Part shown: one piece after another, positions 1 to 8,558 of the stretch | Numbering within the stretch: the first letter of the stretch is position 1 | How the letters are laid out: each line of letters starts with the position of its first letter | Source of the DNA: SG8-40 sp963792855 | GTDB lineage: Bacteria > Pseudomonadota > Gammaproteobacteria > Burkholderiales > Eutrophovitaceae | Direction of reading: 5' to 3' | DNA: 20,114 bases | Assembly (NCBI GenBank): GCA_963792855.1 | Contig: CAWBXZ010000020.1 | Coordinates: 1-20,114 of the forward strand | Translations under genes and position numbers: made by a program | Notes under the pieces: model-generated | Seen by the model: only the letters and a program-made list of their open reading frames with translations | Told to the model about the DNA's origin: nothing | Database searches by the model: none

Positions 1-1
1 G

Positions 2-190
2 GTCGAAGGTACGCTGCTGCAGATTCGCGCCACGCTGAGCGCGCCTGAACCACCGCCAAAAATGTGGGATGCGAGTTCTGCGACTTCGCCGCCAAGTGCG
101 AGTCAGTGAATCGCACCAGGTCGCAGGCGACTGGCCGCCTGTGTTTACGCGGCATGCGTTTCCCTGCTTCTCCGCAACGTATCAACTCCG
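2..190 (+). pseudogene. Possible 3' end of a PD-(D/E)XK-type nuclease, frameshifted fragment
   Basis: The reading frame open from base 2 gives residues ending in a proline-rich stretch (LSAPEPPPK). After a shift of frame near 62-67 the next frame reads GCEFCDFAAKCE. A short Pro-rich linker followed by Cys-x-x-Cys and a third Cys resembles the C-terminal cysteine cluster of some PD-(D/E)XK (Cas4/RecB-like) nuclease-domain proteins. The frame runs on to a stop at about 203. The gene begins outside the window, so the catalytic core cannot be seen. The family assignment rests only on this tail motif and is weak. What is fairly clear is that the two parts belong together and are separated by an indel. 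Confidence 0.3.
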
Positions 191-258
191 TTGGACGCCG
201 ATGAGAGGCATTCTCCTCGCGGCCGCACTCTCCAATCACCTATATAGTAGTCGGCACC

Positions 259-480
259 ATGAAGTCACACGCGCGCGTCGTCATAATCGGCGGCGGATCA
301 CTGGTATCAGCCTCTATCACCTCACCCACGAGGCCTGGACCGGTTCATTTCTGGTCGAGAAAAGTGAACTGTCCAGCGACTCCTCGTGGCATGCCGCGGG
401 CCCGTGCTCGATCTTCATCGGCAACATGGCGGTCGCCATATCCGTGACTACTCCATCAAACTACAGGAGGAAATGCGGCG
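259..480 (+). pseudogene. FAD-dependent oxidoreductase (dimethylglycine/sarcosine dehydrogenase type), frameshifted N-terminal remnant
   Basis: An ATG at 259 opens MKSHARVVIIGGG, the start of a Rossmann FAD-binding fold. The frame then changes near 297, and the next frame continues with GISLYHLTHEAWT, FLVEKSELSSDSSWHAAG and IFIGN. A second change near 435 leads to HIRDYSIKLQEEMRR. Placed end to end, these pieces follow the N-terminus of the GcvT-domain FAD oxidoreductases (dimethylglycine/sarcosine dehydrogenases), whose hallmark is the STWHAAG-like motif after the FAD fold. Similarity stops at about 480, so some 700 or more residues of a normal protein are missing. Such enzymes demethylate N-methylated glycines. 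The adjacent polyamine-type importer and methyltransferase would fit an amine-use locus, but that link is inference. The gene is dead as read: two frameshifts plus truncation. Confidence 0.72.
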
Positions 481-743
481 GCAGAAGCCAATGAGGCCTC
501 GAGCGTTCACAAGACCGGCAGCCAGCGCAACGGCCACAGCACGCTCGAAGAGGAGTCGTTCGCAATCTCGCGAGCCGCGCGAACTGTCAACAATCTTGCT
601 GCTAAACGCACCGGGAACACCCGCCACGCCGGGCCGCACGACGCAAATGCGACCGAAACTCTATACTGAGACTAAGGATGACTCCGGGATGAACAACATA
701 ATCGCGCCATCATTGTATTAGTGCCGTAGTGAGAGGACAGAAC
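481..743. other. Gene-poor spacer after the oxidoreductase relic
   Basis: No convincing gene is present. One plus-strand frame (AEANEASSVHKTG onwards) is open to a stop near 670, but it matches nothing I recognise and does not continue the oxidoreductase. The last 20 bases contain the GAGAGG ribosome binding site (731-736) of the following methyltransferase. Confidence 0.4.
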
Positions 744-1389
744 ATGAAGGCAGACGAACCTTCCGGCCATGACGGCCTGCGCAACCTGGCCAGAAACAGC
801 AAGGATGTCGCGCAATACTACGACGATTGGGCTGCCGACTATGATGAAACGCTTGCCGACTGGCAATACGAGGCGCCCGAAAAGGTGGCGCAAGTGCTTC
901 GAGCCGAACTCTCGGCTGAGTCAGTGATCCTGGATGCCGGGTGTGGAACCGGTCTCGGTTGGCCGGGCTTTGCACGAAGCGGGGTTCAAGGCTATCGACG
1001 GCATCGATGTCTCCAGTCGCTCACTGCAAACCGCCGAAGCTTCGGGGGCCTACCGTAAATTGCAGGAAATCGACATGCAGCAATTGCCCCTGCCCATCCC
1101 GGATGATCGTTACGACGGATTGGCCTGCGTGGGCGTTCTCACCTACCTGACAGACAGTATCGGCACTGTTCGGGAATTCAGTCGCGTCGTAAAGCCGGGC
1201 GGCGTCGTTGTTGTGACACAGCGCAGCGATCTTTTTATGGAACGCCGCTTCCGGGATGTGCTCAAACAGCTTTCAGATGAACGAATCATTGCGCGTGTGC
1301 GTATCTCCGCCGCACGACCTTACCTGCCCGCGAACGAGGAGTTCGGTGACGAAATCCTTGTCCATTACATTTCATTCACGGTGGTTTAG
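744..1389 (+). pseudogene. Class I SAM-dependent methyltransferase, METTL27 (WBSCR27)-like, one frameshift
   Basis: The start is ATG 744, seven bases after GAGAGG; a GTG at 729 is less likely. The first frame has the family N-terminus YYDDWAADYDETLADW and SAM-binding motif I, LDAGCGTGL. It then runs off into an unrelated frame. The frame one base over resumes at once with VGRALHEAGFKAIDGIDVS, whose Asp is the acidic end of motif II, then LQEIDM, YDGLACVGVLTYL and the post-motif VVKPGGVVVVTQRSD, ending at TAG 1387-1389. Deleting one G of the pair at 957-958 restores a protein of about 214 residues, normal for this family. The substrate is unknown. Either this is a recent pseudogene or the extra G is a sequencing error. 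Full conservation on both sides favours the latter or a very young lesion. Confidence 0.75.
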
Positions 1390-1706
1390 CGATTACTCAT
1401 TTTCAAGGAATCATCGTAATCATCGGGAGGCGGTCAATGCCAGAAAGCGCTACGTAAGGCTTGTCCGCCAGGTGAGGAAGCTCACGACACCACCTGCAAG
1501 TGCATGTAAACAGGCGAGGATTGCAGCTGCTTCGCGCGAAGACGCCGGTGTTGCGTGCGGCACGGGACACCGCGTCCGGTTGAAGCACTCCGGCAAAAAC
1601 AATAAACTTCAGCCTATTGCACGATTTCATCACGCTCGGCAAATCTGCCGGCGATTCTCCAGTTGTTCACCATGGGATTGATCTTTCGAAGGAGGCGTAC
1701 CGGGGT
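1390..1706. other. Intergenic region before the ABC importer
   Basis: I see no gene. Open frames here are short and unlike anything known. The end carries an AAGGAGG ribosome binding site at 1689-1695. The promoter of the importer operon should lie here, but I cannot point to a clear -35/-10 pair. Confidence 0.4.
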
Positions 1707-2825
1707 TTGTTAGTGAATTCGCAAGATGCTTACGTCCGTTTCACCGATGTTCAGAAAAGCTACGACGGCGAGACGCTGGTCGTAAAGAACCTGAACCTGG
1801 AAATCGAGCGTGGCGAATTCATGACGTTCCTCGGGCCGTCGGGCTCGGGCAAGACCACCTGCCTGATGATGCTGGCCGGCTTCGAGACTGCGACCCACGG
1901 CGAGATCATTCTCGATGGCGAGCCCATCAATAACGTCGCGCCCCACCATCGCGGCATCGGCATGGTGTTTCAGAACTATGCACTGTTTCCGCACATGACG
2001 GTGTTCGAGAATCTCGCGTTTCCGCTGCAGGTGCGCAAACGGCCGAAAACCGAAATCTCCGAACGCGTCAACAAAACGCTGGATATGGTGCGCATGGGCG
2101 AATTCGCAGCACGGCGCCCGGCACAACTGTCGGGCGGCCAGCAGCAACGCATCGCGGTGGCGCGCGCACTCGTGTTCGAGCCGAAGCTGGTGTTGATGGA
2201 CGAACCGCTCGGCGCACTCGACAAGAACCTGCGCGAAGAGATGCAGTACGAGATCAAGCACATTCACGAAAGCCTCGGCGTGACCGTGGTCTACGTTACG
2301 CACGATCAGGGCGAAGCACTGACCATGTCCAATCGCATCGCGGTGGTCAACGACGGGCTGATTCAGCAACTCGCCTCACCGCAGGAATTATATGAACGCC
2401 CGCAAAATGCGTTCGTGTCGAATTTCATCGGCGAGAACAATTCACTGGTCGGCACGGTGCGCGATGTCACCGGCGAGGTGTGTACGGTCGAGATCGGCCA
2501 GGGACAGTTGATCCAGGCGCTTGCCGTCAACATCGAAGGTGTCGGCGCAACAACCACCTTGTCTCTGCGACCGGAACGGGTGACGGTCAATCCCGAACCG
2601 GGCAGTGTCCCGAACATCGTCGACGCGAAAGTCGAGGAACTGATTTATCTTGGCGATCACATTCGCACCCGCGCCAGTGTGTGCGGGTACAACGATTTCA
2701 TTATCAAGATGCCGAATTCCGCTGGCCAGGCGCGACTGGATCCGGGTGACGCGATCCGCGTTGGCTGGCTGACCGAAGACTGCCGCGCGCTGGATGCGCC
2801 TGCCGGCGAAGGCAACGTCGTGTAA
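1707..2825 (+). CDS. ABC transporter ATP-binding protein, spermidine/putrescine (PotA-like)
   Basis: This is the cytoplasmic ATPase that powers a polyamine-type importer. The start is not certain. AAGGAGG (1689-1695) points to TTG 1707 or GTG 1713; from TTG 1707 the protein has 372 residues, typical of PotA. The longer frame back to TTG 1617 has no ribosome binding site. Counted from 1707: Walker A GPSGSGKTT at 43-51, Q-loop FQN at 88-90, signature LSGGQQQR at 141-148, Walker B LVLMDEP at 161-167, D-loop GALD at 169-172 and switch His in VTHDQGEAL at 199. A C-terminal TOBE-type domain follows (about 230-372), with the LRPE motif typical of the PotA/MalK/FbpC group. It heads an operon with the binding protein and two permeases. 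The exact substrate (putrescine, spermidine or another cationic amine) cannot be read from the ATPase. Confidence 0.93.
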   Translation: MLVNSQDAYVRFTDVQKSYDGETLVVKNLNLEIERGEFMTFLGPSGSGKTTCLMMLAGFETATHGEIILDGEPINNVAPHHRGIGMVFQNYALFPHMTVFENLAFPLQVRKRPKTEISERVNKTLDMVRMGEFAARRPAQLSGGQQQRIAVARALVFEPKLVLMDEPLGALDKNLREEMQYEIKHIHESLGVTVVYVTHDQGEALTMSNRIAVVNDGLIQQLASPQELYERPQNAFVSNFIGENNSLVGTVRDVTGEVCTVEIGQGQLIQALAVNIEGVGATTTLSLRPERVTVNPEPGSVPNIVDAKVEELIYLGDHIRTRASVCGYNDFIIKMPNSAGQARLDPGDAIRVGWLTEDCRALDAPAGEGNVV

Positions 2826-2951
2826 GGTGACGTCGTATCGCTCTCGCTGCTTTACATTTCGACTCGTTGCAATTCGCTTTGTGTTACGTATCGCTTCGTT
2901 ACATACAGCGAACTTGCACTTCAGACACCAACCAACATCGGGAGATCCTGA

Positions 2952-4058
2952 ATGATTCGATACCTGACCCGAAAAACTCTTCTCACCGTCACCGCCGCGG
3001 GCGCACTGTGCGCCGCCGTCGCGTTCGCGCAGAGCGAACTCGATCTGGTCATCGTGTCCTGGGGCGGTGCGTACACCGCCAGTCAGCAACAGGCCTATCA
3101 CGAGCCGTACATGGCGGCCAACCCGCACATCAAGATCATCAACGACGATTCCTCTGCCAGCGCAGTGGCGAAGATTCGCGCCATGAACGAGGCCGGCAAG
3201 GTCACCTGGCCGCTGGTCGACGTGGTGGCCTCCGACGCCATCCGGCTGTGCGACGAAGGCCTGGTCGAGCCGATCGATCACGATGCGATCCTCGCACCGG
3301 CACCCGACGGCACACCGGCGTCGGAGGATTTCGGCGACATGATCGTGTCCGAGTGCTACATCCCGCAGATCGTGTATTCGACGACCTTCGGTTACCGCAC
3401 GGACCTGGTGAAGGTGCCGCCCACGACGATCAAGGACGTATTCGACCTGAAGAAAATTCCGGGCAAGCGCGCACTCGAGAAACGCCCGATCGGCAATCTC
3501 GAGTGGGCACTGATTGCGGACGGCGTCGATCCGAAAACGGTTTACGACGTGCTCGAAACCGAAGCCGGTATCAAGCGCGCGTTCGCCAAGCTCGACACCA
3601 TCAAGGACCACGTCGTATGGTGGACCCAGGGCGCGCAGACTCCGCAGTTGCTCGCCGATGGCGAAGTGGTGATGGGCTCGACCTACAACGGCCGCCTGTT
3701 TTCGCTGATCGAGGAAAAGAAACAACCGGTCGCGATGATGTGGGACTGGCAGGTGTTCGACCTCGATGGCTGGGTGATCCCGAAAGGCGCACCGCACCGC
3801 AAGGAAGTGCTGAAGTACCTGCGGTTCGCCACCGATTCGCAGCGGCTGGCCGATCAGGCGAAATACATTTCGTACGGCCCGGCCCGTGCATCCTCCGCGC
3901 CGCTGGTCGGCAAGCATGCAACGCTCGGCATCGAAATGGCGCCGCATATGCCAACGGCACCGGCGAACGCCAAAAATACGCTGCTGTTCAACTACGAATG
4001 GTGGGCGGATCACCGCGACGATCTGAACGAACGGTTCAACGCCTGGCTGGCGAGCTAG
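2952..4058 (+). CDS. ABC transporter periplasmic substrate-binding protein, polyamine type (PotD/PotF-like)
   Basis: This 368-residue protein would capture the ligand in the periplasm and deliver it to the permeases. ATG 2952 follows GGGAG (2940-2944) at seven bases. Residues 1-27 form a Sec signal peptide: basic MIRYLTRK, a hydrophobic core, and a cleavage site after AFA. The mature protein starts with the solute-binding fold pattern LVIVSWGGAYTASQQQAY, usual in the family 1 binding proteins of the PotD group. The segments GEVVMGSTYNGRLFSLIEEK and WDWQVFDLDGWVIPKGAPH (about 235-285) match the ligand-cleft half of that group. The 126-base gap after the ATPase gene is longer than usual for an operon and contains a short imperfect repeat (CGTATCGCT at about 2834 and again near 2888), so a separate promoter is possible. 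Confidence 0.9.
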   Translation: MIRYLTRKTLLTVTAAGALCAAVAFAQSELDLVIVSWGGAYTASQQQAYHEPYMAANPHIKIINDDSSASAVAKIRAMNEAGKVTWPLVDVVASDAIRLCDEGLVEPIDHDAILAPAPDGTPASEDFGDMIVSECYIPQIVYSTTFGYRTDLVKVPPTTIKDVFDLKKIPGKRALEKRPIGNLEWALIADGVDPKTVYDVLETEAGIKRAFAKLDTIKDHVVWWTQGAQTPQLLADGEVVMGSTYNGRLFSLIEEKKQPVAMMWDWQVFDLDGWVIPKGAPHRKEVLKYLRFATDSQRLADQAKYISYGPARASSAPLVGKHATLGIEMAPHMPTAPANAKNTLLFNYEWWADHRDDLNERFNAWLAS

Positions 4059-4069
4059 GGTTCAAGGCA

Positions 4070-4109
4070 GGCTGGCTGACGCGGCGCCGGGTCAGCCAGC
4101 CGGATTTTT
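4070..4109 (+). terminator. Intra-operon hairpin with T-run (attenuator/terminator)
   Basis: GGCTGGCTGAC (4070-4080) and GTCAGCCAGCC (4091-4101) are perfectly complementary over 11 pairs with a ten-base loop, followed by GGATTTTT. It lies 12 bases after the binding-protein stop and before permease 1, so it fits a partial terminator. This would let the binding protein be made in excess over the membrane subunits, a common arrangement in binding-protein-dependent importers. A transcript-stabilising 3' hairpin is the alternative. Confidence 0.75.
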
Positions 4110-4127
4110 CCCGCGAATAGCTCACGA

Positions 4128-5403
4128 ATGCACACGGCCGCGACAGACGCTCCCCCGCCGCCGCTGACCACGGCGGACGGCACGCCGCTCAAGGCGAGCC
4201 TTGCCCGCGCCGAGCGGCGTAACCGGCTGCGCGCGCTGCTGTTGGTGGCCCCGCTGTTTCTGTTCATCCTCGTGTTTTTCCTGATGCCGATCGGCGACAT
4301 GCTGTTTCGCAGCGTCGAGAACCAGATCGTCGGAGAAGTCCTGCACCGGACCGTTCCATTGCTGGCGGACTGGGATGAAACCAGCGGCGAGCTGCCGCCG
4401 GAAGAAGTTTTCCGCGCGCTGGCCGATGATTTCAAGGAAGGCCGGGAAGCGCGCACCATCGTCAAGGTCGGCCGGCGGATGAATTACGAACAGTCCGGCA
4501 TGACCAGTTTGTTCCGCGGTACGGCGAGAAAGGCCGCCAGACTCGAAGCCGGCCCGTACAAGGCAGGCGCTGATCAAGATCAACAAGAAGTGGGGAAGTA
4601 TCGAAACCTGGCGGTTGCTCAAGCGCGAGAGTGCGCCGCTCACCCTCTCCTACTACCTCGCATCGCTGGACTTGCGGTTCGACGATGGCGGCAAGATCGT
4701 CGCGCAGCCGGAAGACAAACAGATCTACGTGCAGCTTTTCGTTCGCACGCTCAAGCTCAGCGGGCTGATCACCCTACTGTGCCTGACACTGGGTTTCCCG
4801 ATTTCCTATCTGCTGGCGACCCTGCCCGCGCGCACCAGCAACCTGCTGATGATCCTGGTGCTGCTGCCGTTCTGGACGTCGCTGCTGGTGCGCACCACTG
4901 CATGGATCGCGCTGCTGCAGAAAGAAGGCGTGATCAACGACACGCTGGTGGCGATTGGACTGATCGGCAATGAAAACCGCCTCGCCATGATTCACAACGC
5001 CACCGGCACCGTCATTGCCATGGTGCACATTCTTTTGCCGTTCATGGTGCTGCCGCTCTACAGCGTCATGAAGAACATCCCGCCGAGTTACGTCCGTGCG
5101 GCGCGCTCGCTGGGCGCAACGCCGTTCACCGCGTTCATGCGGGTTTACCTTCCCAATACCGTGCCGGGCATCGGCGCCGGTGCGATCCTCGTATTCATTA
5201 TCGCCATCGGCTACTACATCACGCCGGCACTGGTCGGCGGCGTGTCGGGCACCTTGATCAGCAACCTGATCGCGTATCACATGTCGAGTTCGCTCAACTG
5301 GGGGCTGGCTGCGGCGCTGGGTTCCGTGCTGCTCGCCCTGGTGCTGGTGCTGTATTTCCTTTACGACAAGGTTGTCGGCATCGACAACATGAAGATGAGC
5401 TGA
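4128..5403 (+). pseudogene. ABC transporter permease 1 (PotB-like), single-base frameshift near 4563
   Basis: ATG 4128 opens a protein with a Pro-rich cytoplasmic start, a first membrane helix (ALLLVAPLFLFILVFFLMPI, about residues 36-55), and a large periplasmic insert of over 100 residues that occurs in a subgroup of these permeases. At 4560-4563 an extra G shifts the frame. Without it the sequence reads PYK-QALIKINKKWGSIETW and flows into RLLKRESAPLTLSYYLASLDL and five further helices, ending at TGA 5401-5403, about 424 residues. The ATPase-contact EAA loop is present as AARSLGATPFTAFMRVYLP. The stop overlaps the next start (TGATG), which shows translational coupling. Everything but the one base is intact, so this may be a sequencing error. 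If real, the importer is non-functional. Confidence 0.82.
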
Positions 5404-6254
5404 TGCCACTACCCGCCTACGCCGGCCCGCTGGAGCGCATCTGGCATTACGCGTTCCGGATGATCTGCGGCCTGATCTTTTTCTTTCTGATCGCGCCGCT
5501 GGTCGTCATCGTTCCGCTGTCGTTCAACGCGGTGCCGTTTTTTACCTTCACGCCGGAGATGCTCTCGCTCGACCCGGCCGGTTATTCGCTCCAGTGGTAC
5601 GAGGATTTCTTCAGCAACGAAAACTGGCACGGCGCGGTCAAGAACAGCTTCATCATCGCCGTGTTTGCAACGCTGATCGCGACGACGCTGGGCACCATCG
5701 GCGCGCTGGGGCTGAGCCGGTCGCAGATGCCGTACAAATCCACGGTCATGGCGATCCTGATTTCGCCGATGATCGTGCCGTTGATCATTTCGGCAGCGGG
5801 CATGTATTTCTTCTATTCGAAGATCGGCCTCGCCTCCACGCATCTCGGCGTGATCCTGGCGCACGCCGCGCTGGGCACGCCATTCGTGGTGATTACGGTG
5901 ACCGCCACGCTGGTCGGTTTTGACCAGAGCCTGATCCGGGCCGCCTACACGCTGGGGGCATCGCCCACCGTGACGTTCTTCAAGGTGATCGTTCCGCTGA
6001 TCTCGCCCGGTGTCATCTCGGGCGCCTTGTTCGCCTTCATCACGTCGTTCGACGAAGTGGTGGTGATCCTGTTCGTCGGCAGTTACGAACAGCGCACGAT
6101 TCCGTGGCAGATGTTCTCCGGTATCCGCGAGCAGATCAGCCCGACGATACTGGCAGTCGCCACCATGCTGATCCTTGTTTCGATCTTGCTGCTGACGTCA
6201 CTGGAACTGATCCGCCGTCGCGGCGAACGGCTGCGCGGCATCCGGCCAGGCTAG
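5403..6254 (+). CDS. ABC transporter permease 2 (PotC-like)
   Basis: This is the second inner-membrane subunit of the importer, 283 residues, starting at ATG 5403 inside the stop of permease 1. About six membrane helices can be seen: roughly 18-40, 80-105, 113-138, 148-172, 197-224 and 245-268. The EAA loop that docks on the ATPase is AAYTLGASPTVTFFKVIVPL at 180-199. The motif SFDEVVVILFV in the fifth helix region is typical of PotC/YdcV-type permeases. It is the last gene of the operon, and the next genes run towards it on the other strand. I see no strong terminator in the 60-base gap. Confidence 0.92.
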   Translation: MPLPAYAGPLERIWHYAFRMICGLIFFFLIAPLVVIVPLSFNAVPFFTFTPEMLSLDPAGYSLQWYEDFFSNENWHGAVKNSFIIAVFATLIATTLGTIGALGLSRSQMPYKSTVMAILISPMIVPLIISAAGMYFFYSKIGLASTHLGVILAHAALGTPFVVITVTATLVGFDQSLIRAAYTLGASPTVTFFKVIVPLISPGVISGALFAFITSFDEVVVILFVGSYEQRTIPWQMFSGIREQISPTILAVATMLILVSILLLTSLELIRRRGERLRGIRPG

Positions 6255-6314
6255 TTGAAACCGTCCACGGCCCCACTTTCACGGTGAGGCGTTGCAACCC
6301 GCTGACTTGCCGCG

Positions 6315-6818
6315 TCACCCGGGCTTGCAGGGCGCGCCCGCATATTGATGCCGGTCAACGCGGTATTCCTGGCCATTCCAGCGTATGACCGGGAAACAGA
6401 AACCGGGACCACCCACTTCGATATCCGGCCAGCCGGCAACGCCTCGTTCAGGCAGGAAAACGGGAATGCCGATGCTGCTGACGATCCGCTTCCATGCACC
6501 GTCGGGTTGCCGGCTCACCACGCTGAATCCTGTCCCCGTAAAGCCGTAGCAAAACGTTCCGCCTTCGGTGATGACGGCTTCCGGTTCGCCGTCTCCGTTC
6601 AGGTCGCGAACCTCGTCAATCACACCGGGGCGATAGGACAGCGTTCCCGGGTCTTCGCAAGCGCGCCATTGCTCGCCGTGGCGGGTGAAACCGGCCGCCT
6701 GAAACGCGGCCGTTTCGTCATCTTCGGACAAGCGCATCCGCGAGGGAAGCTCGGCGCTGCATTGCCATCCGGCGCAGGCGGTGGCAGTCACCGCAATTAC
6801 GGTGAACCAGCGGTTCAC
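6315..6818 (-). CDS. Exported protein of unknown function with a DxNGDGxxE motif
   Basis: I do not recognise the family. From GTG 6818 the protein has 167 residues; an in-frame GTG at 6887 would add 23 that look non-native. The chosen N-terminus (VNRWFTVIAVTATACAGWQCSAE) is a short basic stretch and a hydrophobic core, so a signal peptide. The ACAGW stretch is not a good lipobox. The centre holds DLNGDGEPEAVITEG, an Asp-rich loop like the calcium-binding turns of FG-GAP/EF-hand-like exported proteins. Four further cysteines could form disulfides. The region GTGFSVVSRQPDGAWKRI suggests a small beta-rich domain. It lies downstream of the lipoprotein gene at 6900-7502 in the same direction and may share its transcript. 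Confidence 0.6.
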   Translation of the reverse strand: MNRWFTVIAVTATACAGWQCSAELPSRMRLSEDDETAAFQAAGFTRHGEQWRACEDPGTLSYRPGVIDEVRDLNGDGEPEAVITEGGTFCYGFTGTGFSVVSRQPDGAWKRIVSSIGIPVFLPERGVAGWPDIEVGGPGFCFPVIRWNGQEYRVDRHQYAGAPCKPG

Positions 6819-6899
6819 CTTGCAACTGCCATGAGGACCGGCGCCAACGCCCTGTCGGAACACGCCATCGCGCAACCGGGACCGCACCGGTGCGTAACG

Positions 6900-7502
6900 C
6901 TAGTTGGTTTTCCTGAACACGATCAGCGTGCCGTCGAAATCACCCTCCAGGTCTGCGCCACGTTTTGCCATCGTGAGCTTGTTGCCGTCTACGCCCTCGA
7001 TCACCACCTTTTCGCCTTTGGCCGTGTACCTGAGTGACTCAACGTCCCCGCTCACGGTCATGCGCACCGTGCTGTCGTCGAGAAATTCAACAATCATCTG
7101 GTCGCCTTTCGGACCGGCTGCGTAGCGGTTGCCAACGAGACCGTTCGAGGACGGCGCCTTGGCAGCCGGTGTCGAAGCAGCGGCCTTGGCCGCGGCAGCC
7201 GGTTTCGCATCACCCTTGCAGTACTTGCCGAGTATGCCGCCGCCATCGAGACAGCCCGCATCGTCGATGCGCAGGACGGTGACCTCGCCGGCGTTGTTGA
7301 TCTTGACCTTGCCGTCCTCGACCACATAGGTCGCTTCCTTGGTCATGCCCATGAAGGTGAGTTCGGCCTTGTCCGCACTCACGAATTCGATCTTGTCGAG
7401 AAAGCCGGTGTTTTCACCGGAATAGACACCTTCCAGGGACGACCCGGACCCGCAGGCGACCAGGACCATCACTACCGAAACAAACGCATTCCTTCCGATC
7501 AT
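6900..7502 (-). CDS. Putative lipoprotein of unknown function
   Basis: The protein has 200 residues from ATG 7502, preceded at five bases by GGGGAGG, which fixes the start against the longer open frame. The N-terminus MIGRNAFVSVVMVLVACGSGSS has a lipobox (LVAC), so lipid attachment at Cys 17 is expected. Two beta-rich halves (about 20-90 and 125-200) have a similar layout (VYSGENTGFLDKIEFVSADKAELT against GPKGDQMIVEFLDDSTVRMT), joined by an Ala/Pro/Lys-rich linker. This looks like an internally duplicated domain. The first half resembles small bacterial lipoprotein domains built on 'G.Y..........EF......', but I cannot name a family. The function is unknown. Confidence 0.72.
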   Translation of the reverse strand: MIGRNAFVSVVMVLVACGSGSSLEGVYSGENTGFLDKIEFVSADKAELTFMGMTKEATYVVEDGKVKINNAGEVTVLRIDDAGCLDGGGILGKYCKGDAKPAAAAKAAASTPAAKAPSSNGLVGNRYAAGPKGDQMIVEFLDDSTVRMTVSGDVESLRYTAKGEKVVIEGVDGNKLTMAKRGADLEGDFDGTLIVFRKTN

Positions 7503-7688
7503 TGGAGCCTCCCCAAAAGAAACACATTGCCAGCAGATACTACTCACCTTGCATATGCGAACATCATGCCGCCGCAACGCGCTGACGGTCAATAGTGCTT
7601 CATGCTTCCCGGCTCTGGCGGTGAGGCCGCGCGACAATCGGGGGCGGACGCCTGTTCAAGGGCCAGGGCCTCTTCCAGGGTCCAGTAC

Positions 7689-8558
7689 TCAGGTCGCGAT
7701 TCCGAAGATGGGGCTCACGCTGCGCGCAGACATCAGCTCGCGCATCGCGGCATCGTCGGGCCGCTGCCCGTAGCGGCTGGCCGCATCGAGCACCCTGGGC
7801 AACAGGTCCATGTCGCCAACCGTGTTGATGAACACATCGCCGCGGCCCATCACCCAGTGGATCGCCTTGTCGATGTCTGCCTGCGCCTCGAACGGCTGGT
7901 ACCAGGTGTCGCGGTTCTTCGTTGTGATGCCCCATGGCCCTCGCGCGATGGACTTGATGGTCTGCACGGCGACGTTGCGTTGCCTGCATAACGCCACCAC
8001 GGCATCGAAGCCGCGCCGGTAGCGTTCGTTCTCGTACATGAGGAAGTTCAGCGGCATCAATACCGAGTCGAAATCGAACCGCTCCAGCGAACGCCGGTGC
8101 ATGGCGGCGATGGTCCAGCTGTGGCCGGTGATGCCGATGAACCGGGTGAGCCCCTCCTCGCGCGCTTCGACCACCGCTTCCAGCGCACCTTGCGCGCCAA
8201 AGACCTGGTCCCAGTCATCCGGGTGGGCCATCGAATGGAGTTGCAACAGATCGACGTGATCGACTTGCAGCCGGTCGAGCGAGCGCCGGATCTCGTCGCG
8301 TGCCGACGGGTAGTCGCGCTCACCGGTCTTGGTGGCGAGAAAGAACCGTTTGCGGTGCTCGCGCATCCATGGCCCGATGCGCAGTTCCGAGTCACCGTAG
8401 CGCGGCGCGGTGTCGATGTGGTTGACGCCGTATTCGAGCAGCACTTCGAGCGTGGCGTCGGCCTGCGCCTGCGTGGCGCCGTTCATGAAGGCCGCACCGC
8501 CGAATACGGTGACGGTGCTGTCGTGGCCGGTGCGGCCAAACGGACGTTTTTCGATCAT
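7689..8558 (-). CDS. Aldo/keto reductase
   Basis: This 289-residue NAD(P)H-dependent oxidoreductase has the (beta/alpha)8 fold. ATG 8558 follows an AGGAAAG site. The start MIEKRPFGRTG and the catalytic tetrad are visible: Asp 49 and Tyr 54 in HIDTAPRYGDSE, Lys 77 in LATKTGERD and His 108 in LLQLHSM. The later FIGITGHSW and VAVQTIKSIARGPWG segments match the subgroup of bacterial aldo/keto reductases annotated only as oxidoreductases. It is complete. The physiological substrate is unknown. Its first 96 or so codons and the ribosome binding site are duplicated at 10113-10415. Confidence 0.92.
   Translation of the reverse strand: MIEKRPFGRTGHDSTVTVFGGAAFMNGATQAQADATLEVLLEYGVNHIDTAPRYGDSELRIGPWMREHRKRFFLATKTGERDYPSARDEIRRSLDRLQVDHVDLLQLHSMAHPDDWDQVFGAQGALEAVVEAREEGLTRFIGITGHSWTIAAMHRRSLERFDFDSVLMPLNFLMYENERYRRGFDAVVALCRQRNVAVQTIKSIARGPWGITTKNRDTWYQPFEAQADIDKAIHWVMGRGDVFINTVGDMDLLPRVLDAASRYGQRPDDAAMRELMSARSVSPIFGIAT

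Noticed and set aside
1617..1706. A longer start for the ATPase at TTG 1617
   Set aside because: There is no ribosome binding site, and the added residues do not match PotA. AAGGAGG at 1689-1695 supports a start at 1707 or 1713.
2442..4013. A 523-codon open frame on the minus strand across the ATPase and binding-protein genes
   Set aside because: It is rich in Arg, His and Asp with no domain, and it lies opposite two clearly coding plus-strand genes. It is a mirror frame caused by codon bias.
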